A stretch of 64,000 bases of DNA from Gordionus sp. m RMFG-2023 (Eukaryota; Nematomorpha; Gordioida; Chordodea; Parachordodidae): NCBI RefSeq assembly GCF_954871325.1, contig NC_088778.1, positions 620,001 through 684,000 on the forward strand, written 5' to 3'. Below, in pieces: positions 23,372-36,683 of the stretch (the stretch's first letter is position 1; the number at the start of each line of letters is the position of its first letter). The position numbers and the translations under genes are program-made. The notes beneath the pieces were generated by a model, which searched no databases, was not told the DNA's origin, and saw nothing but the letters and a program-made list of their open reading frames with translations.

Positions 23372-23872
23372 CAGGTCTCTGGTATATAGATATATGTTAG
23401 CATCAATATGGTTTTACCGGCAATATGTTATTTTTTCAAATTTAAACCATTTTTAAAAAAAAAATCTGATTTCATCGGATATGTAGTGATAGTTTTCGGG
23501 CTAAAGCTTGGTATAGTCGATTCTTTAGCCGGCTAAAAATCGGCCTAAAAGGCTAAAAATATAGTAATTACACAACTATAATCTTCTTGAGCGATTTCAA
23601 AAAAACCACTTTTAAAAGATTAATAAAATATAGTTCAATATAATTTTTTAAATATCGAACCTCATTGCAAATGGTATCTCTGCAGGTCACCGTAATTCAA
23701 TTTTTTTCCCTTATATATTTCTTGTGAAAGTTTAAAAATTTTTTCCTATTTTTCCCAAACATATTTGGGGACACTCGTAATTTTCCTACTTAAGCATAAT
23801 TACAAACACGAAAAGTGCATGTTTACGATTTAATCATCTCTCGTTAAAATTATAAATTTAATATATTAAATG

Positions 23873-26800
23873 TCAAGAAGTCAGTCTATTCTCGTGAAAA
23901 GAAATGGCACGCTCATCATCCTTCCTTTCGTTCGTAAGACTGAGAACGGGTTGCGAGGTACTAAGCTTTAAACTCTTCAGGAATCGATGCCTCTCTCTGT
24001 ATTCTTTAATGGCCTGAAGGTAAATTGGCCTTGATACGTTGTGTATATTGTGTATGATGGCCCCTAGATTCCACTCTGCACTCGACAGAGAATGATCAAT
24101 CGTGAATGGGCCTAAATGATAAATAATCGTGGAAAGAATATATTTAAATCAAACTTCCTATACATTTTATGAGGATAACTATAAATTCAAAAAAACTAAT
24201 CCAAATGCCTTAAAATGCAAGGAACTGTTTTAAAATTTTTTTTTACCTGACTGAATCCTTCTCATGCTAATGGAATGACTGCAAGATTTAAGATCGGCAC
24301 CGATATCGTGAATAACTTGGCACAGGTAAGCTGGGAATTCATTCACGGCTGATATTTCTGGGAATAAAAATTTATCTATGTATTTACAAATATATTTAAT
24401 TCCTACAAGCGACATAAAATACTAGCTAAATATCAAAAATTTACTTATGAAGCATCATCCTAAATAATATCTTTCTAATATTGATAACACATTCTTCGAT
24501 TACAAAAAAAACTTTGTAGTTATAATGTTTTAAGATATTTAGATGTGTTTTTTTTTTATTAAAAGGAGAATTTTTTTCGTTGAATAAAATTTTGCTAAAC
24601 GTCAGTATTTTCAAGAAAATCCTGGTGATAGCTGATTGAATTGATGGGCATTCGGTTATATAGAGACTTTGAGCATAAATCTTACCTGAAACCCACCCCA
24701 CTAAAATACAGACACGAGTTCGAAGGCTCATGATTCAATCCTTTCGAGAAAAATAAAAAAATTTCAATCTCCAAATGATTGGCTGCAAATAGCTAATGGG
24801 TGCAGAGCATACCATTTTCGCGAGATATGATAAAAAAATACGAGTGACACTTATCTTCATCATGCAGCCTATTTGGATTTAAGGGGTTATGATAAGAATC
24901 TCCGCTATTTCTATTTAGCTGCTGTTCCATTCACGGTTAGACTTACAGAAAAATATTTTATTTAATAAGAGAAGTGTAGAAAAATATTAGGCGAATCTGA
25001 AGATCTTTATTGGCTTAATAGAAATTATTTTATAAAAATGTTTTTAATAATGAAAATGAATAGGAAAAAAAAAGGAATTCTTGAAACCTTTTGAACCCCA
25101 AATTTTTAAAAAAGGGTTTGGCCGATGTCCAACAAAACCTCGAGAATTTGAAGAGTTCGGATTCTCGGTCCTGTCCTTAACTTTCAATTATGACTCATTT
25201 TCTTGTCAGTTATAGATTTTTCTAGAAGATCCTGAAAAATTTTTTCCCGCTTATCTTATATCACACTTATTATCTCTATAGATTGTCGATACGTTATTAA
25301 CAAATAATATATCTGGATAATCTGTATCGATCCATCAATAGAAAATGTTCCATTAAATTGATTTTAAAAAAAAATCTAAGCCTTTACCTAAGGAAAAATA
25401 CGGTGGCCTAAATTCGAGTAATTTGATATCGGTTATTATGGGAGGAGATAAGTCTAGTATTGAGTTGAGCAATAGCCCTTTACTGGCCAGGGTATAAGCC
25501 GCTTGGGATCGAATGTCGTCTACTCCAGAGTATTTGATCAATTCTCTCCTGTGATTGCATTTGATGATTGACAAGATTCTTTCGAGTTTGGTAAGGCTCA
25601 CGTGATCTTTGTGATTGGCATTTTTTTTTTAAATTAATTTATTAGGTATTGTCAGAGCTTCGTACCGTGCATCGATATGAGTTAAGATTTGAATTTTGAT
25701 ATTTTATTTATTTTTTAAGTTAAGATTACAAAAAATTCCAATATATCTTTAATAAAGCGTCCAAACTGAACGTTACAATGCAGCGTTTTAAAACCATATT
25801 AATAATTTAAAATACAAAACGCAAACGTACTCAATTTAAATGAATGCAATTAAAATGCTTTATTTGCATTTTGAAATGCAGCGATGAAATGTTCAATTTG
25901 TGTGCACTATAAGAAGCATATTGGACTCCATTGTTGGCAGATTTACAAATGATGATTAATATATAAAAATTCCTTATCACAAGTCTAGTGTGAAGAGAAT
26001 CTTAGCAATTTGATAGATTTATGGGGTTAGAAGGATATTTAATAAGCATTTTCTAGTAAATTTCATCTGAATTATATGATTTATATATATACACATATAT
26101 ATATATATACTAAAAATGGCTTTAAAATAATGCCAGGAAAGAAAGGGTTAAATGGTCCAGGTGGGGCTAAGTAAGTAGTATACAAAAAACAACCCTGTGA
26201 ATATATCCTTTACCTTTCGAAAATAAATTACACTATGATTATTTCTTCATATTTTAAGAGATGTTCTGACTAAATTACCAAATTTATAAATAAAATAGTA
26301 AATTCACAAAAAATCTAAACAAGTTTCTTAAAGATGCGCTTTTGTTTTTAAAATAAATTTCTAATAATACTCTTACTAAAAGGTTTTCTTTGAGTAGTTA
26401 TTCCATTCTGTGTATAATCACTTGTTGCTCTGCCAAATTTTCCAGTACATATATAGACCTTCAAGTATGATAAATAATTAAAGTTTAGGAGTATAATAAA
26501 ATAATAAACATTTATTGATCGGGTTTTTTTGAAATTAATGATATCATATTTGATTGTATTAATTGCAACCAAATGTAAACCAGACATAAAAGTGTTTGAA
26601 TTAAATAAATAGGACACACCAATTTCTTCAGGGACATAACGTGCACCGACACCTTTAATTATAATAAATTAATATACCAATATTCTACATATATTATTCC
26701 GTTAAAAATAAGATAAACAAAAATAATACTCAATATATGATCTGATAAGTCTATTTTCTCCTTTTTATAGGTTTCCACTTTATTGGTTGTTAAATCAATG

Positions 26801-27027
26801 TATTCTTTGTAAAATTCCAACTTATTAGGAGGCCTGGGTTCTAATCCATTAAGTTCTAGTATAAATGTTTTTATAAAAATTTAAAATAAATTTGCTATAC
26901 CATTGGATATCTTGTTTTTTAAGGATGAAACAACATTAGCCATATTCAAATCTGGTGGTTTATATATGCAGAATACACCTTTAAGCAAATTCCAAGCATG
27001 AGGTCCATAAGTTAACACTTGCTTCAT
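23873..27027 (-). CDS. TRUB2: TRUB2-type mitochondrial mRNA pseudouridine synthase, 7 exons, complete
   Basis: Exons in coding order: 27027-26901, 26855-26730, 26652-26510, 26458-26377, 25606-25388, 24357-24247, 24111-23873. All phases agree, giving 348 codons (human TRUB2 is 331 aa). Landmarks: LLKGVFCIYKPPDL near the N-terminus, GKFGRATSDY, HVSLTKLERILSIIKCNHRR, EFRPPYFSLEISAVNEFPAY, LCQVIHDIGADLKS, MRRIQSGPFTIDHSL and EWNLGAI. This matches the order of the TruB-fold domain in TRUB2. The catalytic loop, expected as HRLDxxxSG, reads FNSNTFMSG, so the nucleophilic Asp is Asn, while the later Tyr (VYICTG) is kept. Four introns are 45-135 bp and two are long (770 and 1030 bp). The gene is convergent with V-ATPase a. 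The start ATG is the first in frame; any N-terminal targeting peptide would be short. Confidence 0.9.
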
Positions 27028-29331
27028 TCAATTTTTTTATGTTAAAGATACTTAATATAGGATTTGATGACCATATATCCACATTCCTCTGTTATTAATT
27101 TGTACTCAAATATTTTTATTAATCTTATATTATTTATTATATTTCATGTTGATGGATAGGTAAAAAAAATTTTCTAGCAGATGCCAGATAGAAATATATA
27201 TTTTTGACATTATAAAATTAACTAAATCTCCAGCTAGCCCTGGTAATCTATGGTCGTAATATTCTCCCAGATACGATTGGCCCAAATACCCCCCCCCCCC
27301 CCCACCAAATAGATATCGCTAGCTAGGCGCTTTAGAAGCTAAAATACAATTTTTAAATTAGGATCAAATTTGAAAAATGGATTCATCTAAGTACCCCTCC
27401 CTTCCCCCCAACCACCAAATAGATATCACTAGCTAGGGGCATTAGAGTCTAAAATATAATTTTTAAATTAGCACATAGGCGTAGCCGGGGGGAGGCAAGG
27501 CCCTTTCTCCTCTCCCCACTCCCTGACCCCCTAAAAGGCATGCATATATCTTAAACAATAATAAGAAAGAATGTAAAAGTTCATATTTTTTTATAAAACT
27601 ATTCATCATAATTTATATATTTTTGGAAAAAAGCATTTATATATAAAAACAGTGAACCAAAAATGCTTTTTAAGAAATGGAATATAAGCCAAAGAAAAGT
27701 CTTAAGACAAAAGTGAAATGTATTATAATTATTAATAATAGATTCATAAAATTTAAATAATATAATATATCACATATAATTTTTTATAAAGTTAGTAATT
27801 TTAATTTATTTATCTTAATAAAAGTAAAATATAATAAAAAACAATTGATAAAATTAAATAAAAAAATTAAAGCACAATACAAACAGTGGAATATTATATG
27901 TCGTAGATTTACAGTATATCTAATTTTATCAATTATCATATGACAATCAAGTAATTTTTACCAATATAACGAAATACATATTTTACAGAAAACTATAAAA
28001 TATTAATAAGGACATCAGAAAATATCTTTTAAAGACATTGTGGATGAGTAATATGAAGATTAATTTTTAATATAATTTTTAATTTAAAATAAATAGATGG
28101 CGTTAAATAATTGAATGCAAATTATTGCTATATTTATTATTAAGAGCATTGATTAGTAAAATTTGTTAAAATATTAACTGTAATATATTCTCTAACTGTC
28201 AAATATATCTGTAAAAGTGGAATTTTACCTAGTATTTTGTAACTAATTCTATATAATAGAAGAATACAACTATATGCCTACTTACTTTTTATAAATAAAT
28301 TTCCTATACTTGTTTCGAATAAAATATTACCATGCTTTTATATTAGTGTATACAAGTTATTTATTATATTTTTCATAAACTAATAAAAATATATTTTATA
28401 TTTTTTGTTCCAGGTTTTTTTTTATTAAAATTAACCTCCTATCTTGTAAAAAATATTTTATGACTATATATAGACTAAGGTAATCCGGTCAAAGGCCAGC
28501 CCAACATGGGGTCAGGGGGATGTTTTATTTTAATTTATATTTGATATGTTAATGATATTAATATATTGAAATAAAGACTTACTCTTTCCAAAAAAAATGT
28601 GAATACAATATGTTACAATGATTTATTTATAAAATATATTGATTATTTGAAGTGCTTACTTCTCTTGATTTTCATTGGATAGAATATAGTTAGGTTAATA
28701 TTGATCGGTTTGTTCAACCCAAGTCCGCCTTGTTCGCCCTTCGGGCCGTTGTGGGTTTTAAAAAAATGAAATAAAACGAAGCCAGAGAAAAGTTAAGCTA
28801 AACCAAAACGTTGCTATGACAAAAACAATTCAACGAAACATTTAGACAAAAAACTAAGAGACCTAAAACTACGCAACAATACTAAGCCTAAGAAAACGAA
28901 TCAAAGCCAAGCAAACTCAAAAGGAAAATCTACAAAAACGATTCATTCAACAGAAACACTATTATAATATCGTATAGTAAAAAAAAGGAAATTTAACTTT
29001 CAAAAAAATTGTTATACTTTAAGTTAAGTTAAATAAGTAGCAATACATAAAATATAGACTTCAGACTCCTCGATTATTCATATTTCTAAGGGTTGTTATA
29101 CCATCTGTCTAATACCAATTCTTGTAATTCTCCTATTCATTCCCGTTTCTGGCATATAAAGCATACACTAATGGGATCGTATTCATTTTTATCTTCTAAA
29201 GTATTCTTGATTTTTTTTTAAAAAATCTTATACCAAATTCACGATCATAATATCGTGAAAAGTGAATTGTTCTAATAATTTAATATATTATTACATAGTT
29301 TTCTTTTTTTAACAATCAATAATGTATAAAG
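27028..29331. other. Gene-free AT-rich spacer upstream of TRUB2
   Basis: It contains two copies of a ~107-bp repeat (27283-27480) and a poly-C run at 27291-27304. I found no exon or terminal-repeat element in the rest. An A-rich, C-containing stretch at 28750-28940 looks unlike its surroundings but codes for nothing obvious. Confidence 0.5.
27283..27480 (+). repeat. ~107-bp tandem repeat, two copies, with poly-C
   Basis: Each copy has a C-rich run, CACCAAATAGATATC, GCTAGCTAGG, TTAGA(A/G)(G/T)CTAAAATA and AATTTTTAAATTAG. The first copy has a 15-C run; the second has it broken up. Confidence 0.85.
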
Positions 29332-29508
29332 TAGTGTTGTCAAACCGCTCGTTTTGAGCCGATTTTTAAAAACGGCTAACTCCAGAAAATATTACGAAAC
29401 AAAGAAGAAACAAAGGTCTAGACATACATTATAGAAATTTTTAGACTTAGGCACTATTTTTCTGGCTAAAATATTGAGTTAGCCGTTTTAAAAAATCGGC
29501 TACACTGG
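29332..29508 (+). mobile_element. MITE-A copy 4
   Basis: It opens TAGTGTTGTCAAACCGCTCG, has the internal AACAAAGGTCTAGACATAC and TTTCTGGCTAAAATATTGAG, and the right arm is shortened. It is most like copy 10 (62957). Confidence 0.8.
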
Positions 29509-29774
29509 TATGAACTGTGTCATTATAATTCAATAAAAAAAAATTGATTTCTCAACAGTATAATTGGGTAATTACTATTTTTAGCCGTTATTGCCAATTT
29601 TAAGGCAGGTTAAAAAATCGTATAAAGCAAGTTTTAGCCGAAAGCTATCTATTTTGGCCTCGGGGCTTTTCGTAATAAGATTGCAGCTCAAATTTGGGAA
29701 AAGAAACTAATATAAATTAGAGCGCCGAAAAGCTAAAGGATTTTTAACGGCAGGAGCCTGAAGATTGTGTTGAA

Positions 29775-31400
29775 TAATCAGCTGATATTTGGCCATTAAC
29801 CAACTATACTCAACAGTTTATTACACAGAATTTAATTGGACACAGAGTGTTAGCCAAAATTATCATTTTCGAATTTAAATCTAGCTTAAAATCAAATTAT
29901 AAGTAATACGGGTGCCTTATTTAAATTATCGAATCATCTAAAGGGTTCAAGGTGAGTTTGACATTCACAGGATATTAATAATAGGCGTCTCTAAAATGGG
30001 GCAAAAGGGAAATTAGAACAGAAGAGAATAGAATAGAATAGAATAGAACAGAATAGAATAGAAAAAAATGAAAATAATACGCGTCACTAAAATGGCGGCA
30101 AAAGTGAAACCATTTTTTTTTTTTTTTAAATATGTAAAGAAATGTCCCAGGTGAAACGAAAGAAAGAATGATCTTCAATATTAAAACTACAATTCATTCA
30201 TACATGTTTTCCTTTCAGAAGAAATCTGAAATGAGTTATGTAAATGTAAACGACTCTCTTGGTCTCTGCAATTAAATTACACGGTATCAAAATAATTCAA
30301 AAAAGGTTAAGTTTTGTTCCATCTGTGTGGAATCAGATTGGAATCAAAGTAATCTTTGATTGATTATGAATGACCAGATTACACATAAATATCTTTTGTA
30401 AAACTAAGCCAGAATTGCCATCTTTGTTTCTCTTGTAGGCTTTAGATTTTGATTTTTTTTAAGCCCTCTGTGTAGTTTAATTTTTTCTCTAACATTATTT
30501 TTTGTTTTAAATTTCTTTCTTTGAACCTGGTTTCAAGGGATTTTTGTTGAATAATATCATGAAAAGCATTCTCAGTTGCATTTTTATTTCTTTTCGTGAT
30601 ACCCAGCAATAAACACTTTATATCTCGTCACATCGATAATAGAAATTTGAGTCAATTATGTCAAAGGAGAATTAAAACAATTCTACATCTTAATATAATA
30701 CTCGTTAATGTCATTCAAATATTTTTTAACATGGATAATAAGACAGGTGTAATTATATGTATTTTTTTCAAATAATTACTTTCATAAATAATTAATATGA
30801 ATTAAAATAATCATCCTTTTTTTAAAAAAATAAAATTATTGAGTTCTAGTTATCGTAAACTCTTAAAAAATATTTTGGTTCGGTTTGGGATAAGATTCTA
30901 AAGATTTCCCGATGATTCCATTTTATAAACACTGATCTTGGTATTTGCCTTTGAAGCGCTTAGAATCGGAAGTAGATCTACCATTTTTTTTAAAATGGGG
31001 TTAGGATGGGTGGGGGTAGGTCTGGTATCTTCTGTTGGTTGAAACATCTTCTCATCGGATAATCAGAAGAATTCCACCAAGGATTTTAACAAATCTTTTA
31101 CGGGTTTTAAGATGTGTTTTGGAGATTGCTAGAAATTTTGTCCCATATGATTTATCTTTCCACATCTGTAGATTACCTGGAGACTATTAAGAATATTTTT
31201 GGGAGCAGAAATCATCGAGCCCACTTTGTATAGTGAACCGGATAGGACTTTTATCCCACAACAAATACTGCAGATAGAAATTCTGACGTCCCTGTTTCCC
31301 AACCTAGTAGGGTTTTCTATCCTAAACGCTTCGCGTTCCTTTTCAAAGGTGAACTGCTTGTAATATTTTTTCTGAAGTTATTTTTTAAAAAATTTTCATA
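29775..31400 (+). repeat. Duplicated noncoding block, copy 1
   Basis: This block matches 32015-33675 over its length with many small indels. Shared markers include TTTGGCCATTAAC...CTCAACAGTTTAT, the (GAATA)n run (30025-30060), GGGGGTAGGTCTGGTATCTT and CTTTTCAAAGGTGAACT. A 60-bp CTCTT array follows its right end. No gene was recognised inside. Confidence 0.8.
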
Positions 31401-31431
31401 TATGATTTATATCTATAAAGTAACAAAATAA

Positions 31432-31594
31432 CTCTTCTCTTCTCTCTCTTCTCTTCTCTTCTCTTCTCTTCTTCTCTTTCTCTCTCTCTTCTCTTCTCTT
31501 CTCTTCTCTCTCTCTTCTCTTCTCTTCTCTTCTCTCTCTTCTTTTCTCTTCTCTTCTCTTCTCTTCTCTTCTCTTCTCTTCTCTTCTCTTCTCT
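31432..31594 (+). repeat. (CTCTT)n / (TCTC)n microsatellite
   Basis: About 160 bp of CTTCT/CTCTT repeats with CTCTCTCT interruptions. A shorter run with the same unit is at 38268-38305 in the third, partial copy of the block. Confidence 0.95.
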
Positions 31595-32014
31595 ATAATG
31601 TTATATAATAATATTTCTAACATATCTATCTTATTTCTATTATTTGCCTTTTTAAAATTTGTTTTTTTTGTTGCTTATTTTAAATAATATTTGTATAATG
31701 TGAAAACCTAGAATTGAATAAGACGGGTGGATCTCATATAAGTGTAATTATATATGATTGCATGACTGATGGGGTAGGTATGGGCTGTAATTTTCTGATG
31801 GAATTGGTATGGCCAAGAAATACCTTTACCAATTATTAAACAAATATGCCATTTTCAGCAGAGGAATTTGCATTTTATATAAAATGATTAAATCCTATGC
31901 CATTTATCAAAGATCCGCTAATAAATAAATTATTGGACAATAGAATAAAAGTATTCTTCCCCCAAGCCAACTATCATATTCAAATACCCTAATGCACTCT
32001 TTCTTTCAAATGAT

Positions 32015-33675
32015 TGAGCCGAAATTAGTCGACATTTAGCCATTAACCCGACTATTACTCAACAGTTTATAAAATACAGCATTTAATTGGCCATGGAGTC
32101 TTAGACTAAAGATTCTACCTTATATAAAATTATTCATATAATTATAATATAAGTAACATGGGTGTCTATTTAAATGATTGAATCATCTACATTGGGATCA
32201 AGGTGAGTTTATCAGAAAGGATTTGTTAAAGGTAAAAGACGGCAAAAGGGAAATTAGAATAAAATAGAATAGAATAAAATAAAATAAAATAAAATAAAAA
32301 CAGAAGAATAGTAAGAAACGAGAAAAGAATACACTTCTCTAAAAGGGCGCCAAAAATGAGATAATTTTATATATGTAAAGAGATGTTTAACTTGGAACGA
32401 AGGAAAGAATAATCTTCAGTTGTTAAAACAATAATTCAATACTTTGTTTCCCTTCCAAAACCTGGAACGGCAAAGTTTTGTGAAAATGTTATACAAACTC
32501 AGTCTCTGTTTACTAAATTTAATGTCAAGAAAAATAATTCTTGGTTATGTCCCATCTGTGTGATGAATAAAAATTGTATCGATATGAATAGCCAAATTAC
32601 TCACAAATATCTTTATATTACTAAGCCTGAAATGCCATCATTGTTCTGTTTATATTAGATTTTGATTTTGAATCCCAATGGAGCTTAATTTTCATTTTTC
32701 CTAACCTGGTTTAGAAAGATTGGAGATTTTATGAATTTAATCTCAACTGGCATTTTAGTATACTTTGTATCAATTTTTAATAAATGCAATATGTAGATAA
32801 ATATAAATTCGAATCATGTAAGTCAAAGGTAAATTAAAAAGAATTTTATATCTCATACAAATAAACTCGTTAATGTCAGAACCTATATTGTTTATCAAAT
32901 TTTTTTTTTACATGGTTTTAAGAAAGATGTAATCGTAAGTATTTTTGATATAATTACTTTTATAAAAAAATTAATATGAACTAAAATAAAATAATCTTTT
33001 TCGACTCAAATTTAGACTCTTTATATTTTTAAATTTTTTTTTTATTAAGTTATAGTTTGCCCGCACTCTTAAAAAATATTGGGGTTCGGTTCGGGATAAG
33101 TTTTCTAAAGATTCCCAATGATTCTATTTTAGCGTTTAATATTTATCTTAAAAGCTACTCAAAATAGGCACTCTATTTTATCTCTTTTTTTAATTGAACG
33201 GGATTGGGTGGTGTGGGGGTAGGTCTGGTATCTTCTGTAGGTTAAAACATTTTTGCTAATTCATAATCAGTAACCCACCAAGAATTCTAAGTAGTTTCTT
33301 TTTACGGGTTAAAGTTGTGTTTGGAGATCACTCGAATTTAATCCACATTCGCAACTTTGCGTTTAAATATGAGTTATCTTTCTAAATCCGTAAAAAAACC
33401 CCTGAAATATTAAAAATTTGGGAACAAAAATCATCGAACCCACTTTATAAATACTGCAGATGGAAATCATGAAAACTGTGTTTCCAAACCTCTTAATCGA
33501 ACCCATTTTATATAGTGACCTGCTAAGACTCTGTACAAATACTGCAGACGGAAATTCTGAAGACCCTGTTTTCCAGACAGGTTTTTCAATCCTAAAGCTT
33601 ATCATTCTTTTCAAAGGTGAACTTCTTATTTCGTTACAATATTTTTCTGAAGTTAATTTTTTTCTAAATTAAATA
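32015..33675 (+). repeat. Duplicated noncoding block, copy 2
   Basis: Counterpart of 29775-31400, directly upstream of the GPCR gene. The A/T-rich simple repeat here is (AATAA)n at 32254-32300 instead of (GAATA)n. Open frames at 33363-33672 on both strands lie in the duplicated region and are not conserved in copy 1. Confidence 0.8.
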
Positions 33676-34278
33676 AAAAAAAATATTGTGACTTTCTATC
33701 ATTTGTGACGGGCTGCCTGTTAGTATTTCTAAAAAAAAATAATATCGTAACAAAAAAAACTTTGAAATTCACTTTAAATTTATATGGCTCATTTTAGCCC
33801 CGGTGATCAGGACTTATCATTTTTAAAGCTACTAATTTCCCGAATATAAAATATATGAATATAATATTTATAAACAAATATTAATTGATAGAAGATATAA
33901 ATAAATCCAAAATTAAAATTAAATTTTATAAAAACCCTTGAAAATTAATATTATAAATAATTTAAACAAATTAATTAAATTATAAAATTATAGATAAGAA
34001 GAGAGCTGAAAAGATGAAACCTCATTCCAATCCACTGAATAAAGAGATTTTTATAAAAATAAATAATAAAAATAGATTTAAATACAGTTTTCATTAAGAT
34101 ATAGATACTTTTAAATATCGATTTAAATAGATAAAATTAAAAGTTAATGATACTTAGGTAAATTGAAAAGCTAACTATATTACAATTATAAAATGAAGGA
34201 GACAATATTGACAAATGAGATATAGATGATTATTAATCGATAATTCATATATAAATTAATTTTAATTATTTTGATAAT

Positions 34279-35471
34279 ATGTTGTTAAGTCGAATAAACG
34301 TAAACAACAATCTAACCGTTGCCGACACCGTAATAGCGGAATACTCTCTTTTTTTGAAGAACGATAAGTTTGCGCAAATTTTCAAGAACGTGATTACGCT
34401 AAACCTAACGCTGGGATGGTTAGGGAACCTCGTATACTTCGTAACCAGTTTTAAATTGAAACGGAAACGCCATCATTACATTTACATGTACTACATCCTG
34501 ATTTTTGACGTGGTGTCATGCGTCAATTATATATTCTGGCCAGTCGTGGATTTCAATAACCTTAGCTTAACCCGTAAATACTGGATCTCATTCTACATGG
34601 CGAACATTTTATTTGCCATAGACGGGATTTGCTCCTTCAACGTCAATTACATGACACTCCTTCAAGTGATCGATCGCACTATGGCTATATGCAGGCCATA
34701 CTGGTACAACACGTATTTTACCTTTAAACGTGTCATGATTATCACTATAGCTATCACATTTTGCAACATTTTAATCGCTATACCATATGCAGTAGGCTCC
34801 AAGATACATTTATCTTGTCTGGATCACATCCATCTTGATCGCCAATGGAACTCCCCGGAAATCGAAACGACTCTTATCACGGTTCGACGGAATGCAAGGA
34901 TACGATATACTATCGCTGGCATATAAAAAGAGGATGGCGGAAAAAATACGATAAAATTGTACTCCTGTTTATGTATCTTTTGCCGGTGATTATCGCCATT
35001 ATCGGCAATATTACCATGATGGTGGTTCTTTACAGGCGGAACAAAAAGATCCGCCCGCACTTCAGTAGTCTCACCACAAATCTAGCTGACATAAAGAAAA
35101 AATCGACAAAAACGAATGAAACTTTGGAAATATCTGTAATGATGATGAACGCGAATGCTAACCGGTCCAAAACTTCCTTGAGATTTTACAAGCTGATAAT
35201 GGCGCAATGCGTCACCATAATATGTTTTAACATACCCTTTATAACTTATTACTTCTATATCGGATACCTGAAACCATTGAAAAGTATATCTCTGGACTTA
35301 AGGCAGGCGCAATTACTCGTGACCACCATGAAATTGAGTTATCCTTTGCTGGGTGTCTATGTCCATCTGTTGTTCGATCCCGATATAACTGTCATCTTTA
35401 AAGAAGCATTAGACAGATGGAGGAAAAAAATGATCGTTTTAGTTAGAAGTGTTTGGAATCGATATGCATAG
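34279..35471 (+). CDS. Rhodopsin-type (class A) GPCR, single exon, one apparent frameshift
   Basis: The two overlapping frames 34279-34926 and 34845-35471 together read as one seven-helix receptor. TM1 has GWLGNLVYFVTSF. TM3 ends in VIDRTMAICRPYW, the E/DRY-equivalent. TM5 is IVLLFMYLLPVIIAIIG. TM6 has TIICFNIPFITYYF, with FxxP in place of CWxP. TM7 is LSYPLLGVYVHLLFDPDI, a divergent NPxxY region. The frame change falls in extracellular loop 2 between about 34815 and 34845 (after SCLDH, before STECKDTIYYRW). It could be a real mutation making a pseudogene, or a sequence error. No GT-AG intron fits there. A deleted copy is at 39187-39450. The ligand is unknown; the sequence resembles divergent invertebrate peptide-type receptors. 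Confidence 0.7.
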
Positions 35472-35475
35472 TATA

Positions 35476-35540
35476 AAAGGTTAGCGTTGTAAAACGACCC
35501 GTTTTTAGTTTAATAAACGGCAAACTTCAATATATCATCT
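35476..35540 (+). mobile_element. MITE-A fragment
   Basis: TTAGCGTTGTAAAACGACCC, GTTTAATAAACGGCAAACTT and CAATATATCATC resemble the left arm of MITE-A. The element is cut off by the MITE-D copy starting at 35572. Confidence 0.45.
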
Positions 35541-35571
35541 CAAAAAAAAAATTTTTACTCCCAGTTCCTGA

Positions 35572-36219
35572 ATTATGTTAACGTCAATCATGTCTTATTT
35601 TTTCAACTTTTAATCATTTTTTTTTTGAGTTTAAAAAAAATATCTTAATTTACCGGAAATTCATGCCGCCATGTTTGTAATAAAAATTTTATTTTACCGG
35701 AAATGTATGCCGCCATGTTTGTAATATCCTAAGCCCTTAGAATTTCAGAGACAATTTTTTTTTCCACGAACTTTTAAACCTTGGTATGATTTATTATCAG
35801 AATTTTTCCGCGTACCTTTTTTTTTAATGCAAATTATGAATGACTCTAAGGTTTTTAAAACAGCAAAACTGTCCTACAATTCAATAGATAAAGTATATTA
35901 TACCCTTAGAAAACAACTTGATGGCATCTATTAATGACTGCACCAGTCCTATCACTAGAACTTTATTTGGAAAGATCCCTGGGTCAGCACAAATTCGAAA
36001 AAGATCGGATCTAAAGACCAAAATAGTCTTATCAAAATCTTAACTTTTGGACATAAAGTCTGCCACAATAGATGTCTAAAGGAAGTGGATGCCAGCGTTT
36101 CCTGTCCAGAATATATTTCCTGTAAAATCCGATATTAAAATTTTCGAAACGCGCGATTTTAAAGTTGTAAAAATAACGCGTTGCCGGGAAAATAAAACAT
36201 ATCTGACGATAACGTAAAT
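35572..36219. mobile_element. MITE-D copy, expanded
   Basis: The left arm TGTTAACGTCAATCATGTCT with TTTTTCAACTTTTAATC is mirrored by the right arm GATTTTAAAGTTGTAAAAAT, GCGTTGCCGGG, GACGATAACG. The motif TTACCGGAAAT...ATGCCGCCATGTTTG is tandemly doubled at 35650-35725. The centre is longer than in the other copies. Confidence 0.65.
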
Positions 36220-36683
36220 GCATTCTAATCATACACAGGTTATATGTAAAAAAAAAGGCAAACACTTTTTTTATGTTTTAAATAAATAACACCTATCCTA
36301 ACCTTAATTAAAATCGTTTATCTAAAATTCTTCAAAATTTTTTTTATTTTTGAATTTCGCGGGTATTTGGATTTTTTGAATTTAGCGGGTATTTTATTTT
36401 TTTTTGAATTTCGCGGCTTCTTTTTTTTTTATAAATATAAATGTCTACGTAAGTCCTCTAAAATTATAGAAATTTCTTGATTCTCAGAATATCTTTCAAA
36501 TGATTAAAATCGAAAAAAATCTTCGATATATCGTATTGTAGAAAATATATGTATATTTTTTTTTATATACGATACGACATTTATATAATTATAAAAATTG
36601 GATTATATGTATTTCCTTTTTTTGTAGTAATAATAATAATAATAATAATATATATGTATATAATGCCATATTGGGATTTTGGG

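Noticed and set aside
24686-24700. 15-bp microexon in TRUB2 between 25388 and 24357, with AG/GT borders and neutral phase
   Set aside because: Adding it inserts five residues (VGWVS region). Without it, the segment from RPPYFSL to VIHDIG has the same length as human TRUB2 from memory. Kept out of the model, but cDNA could show optional use.
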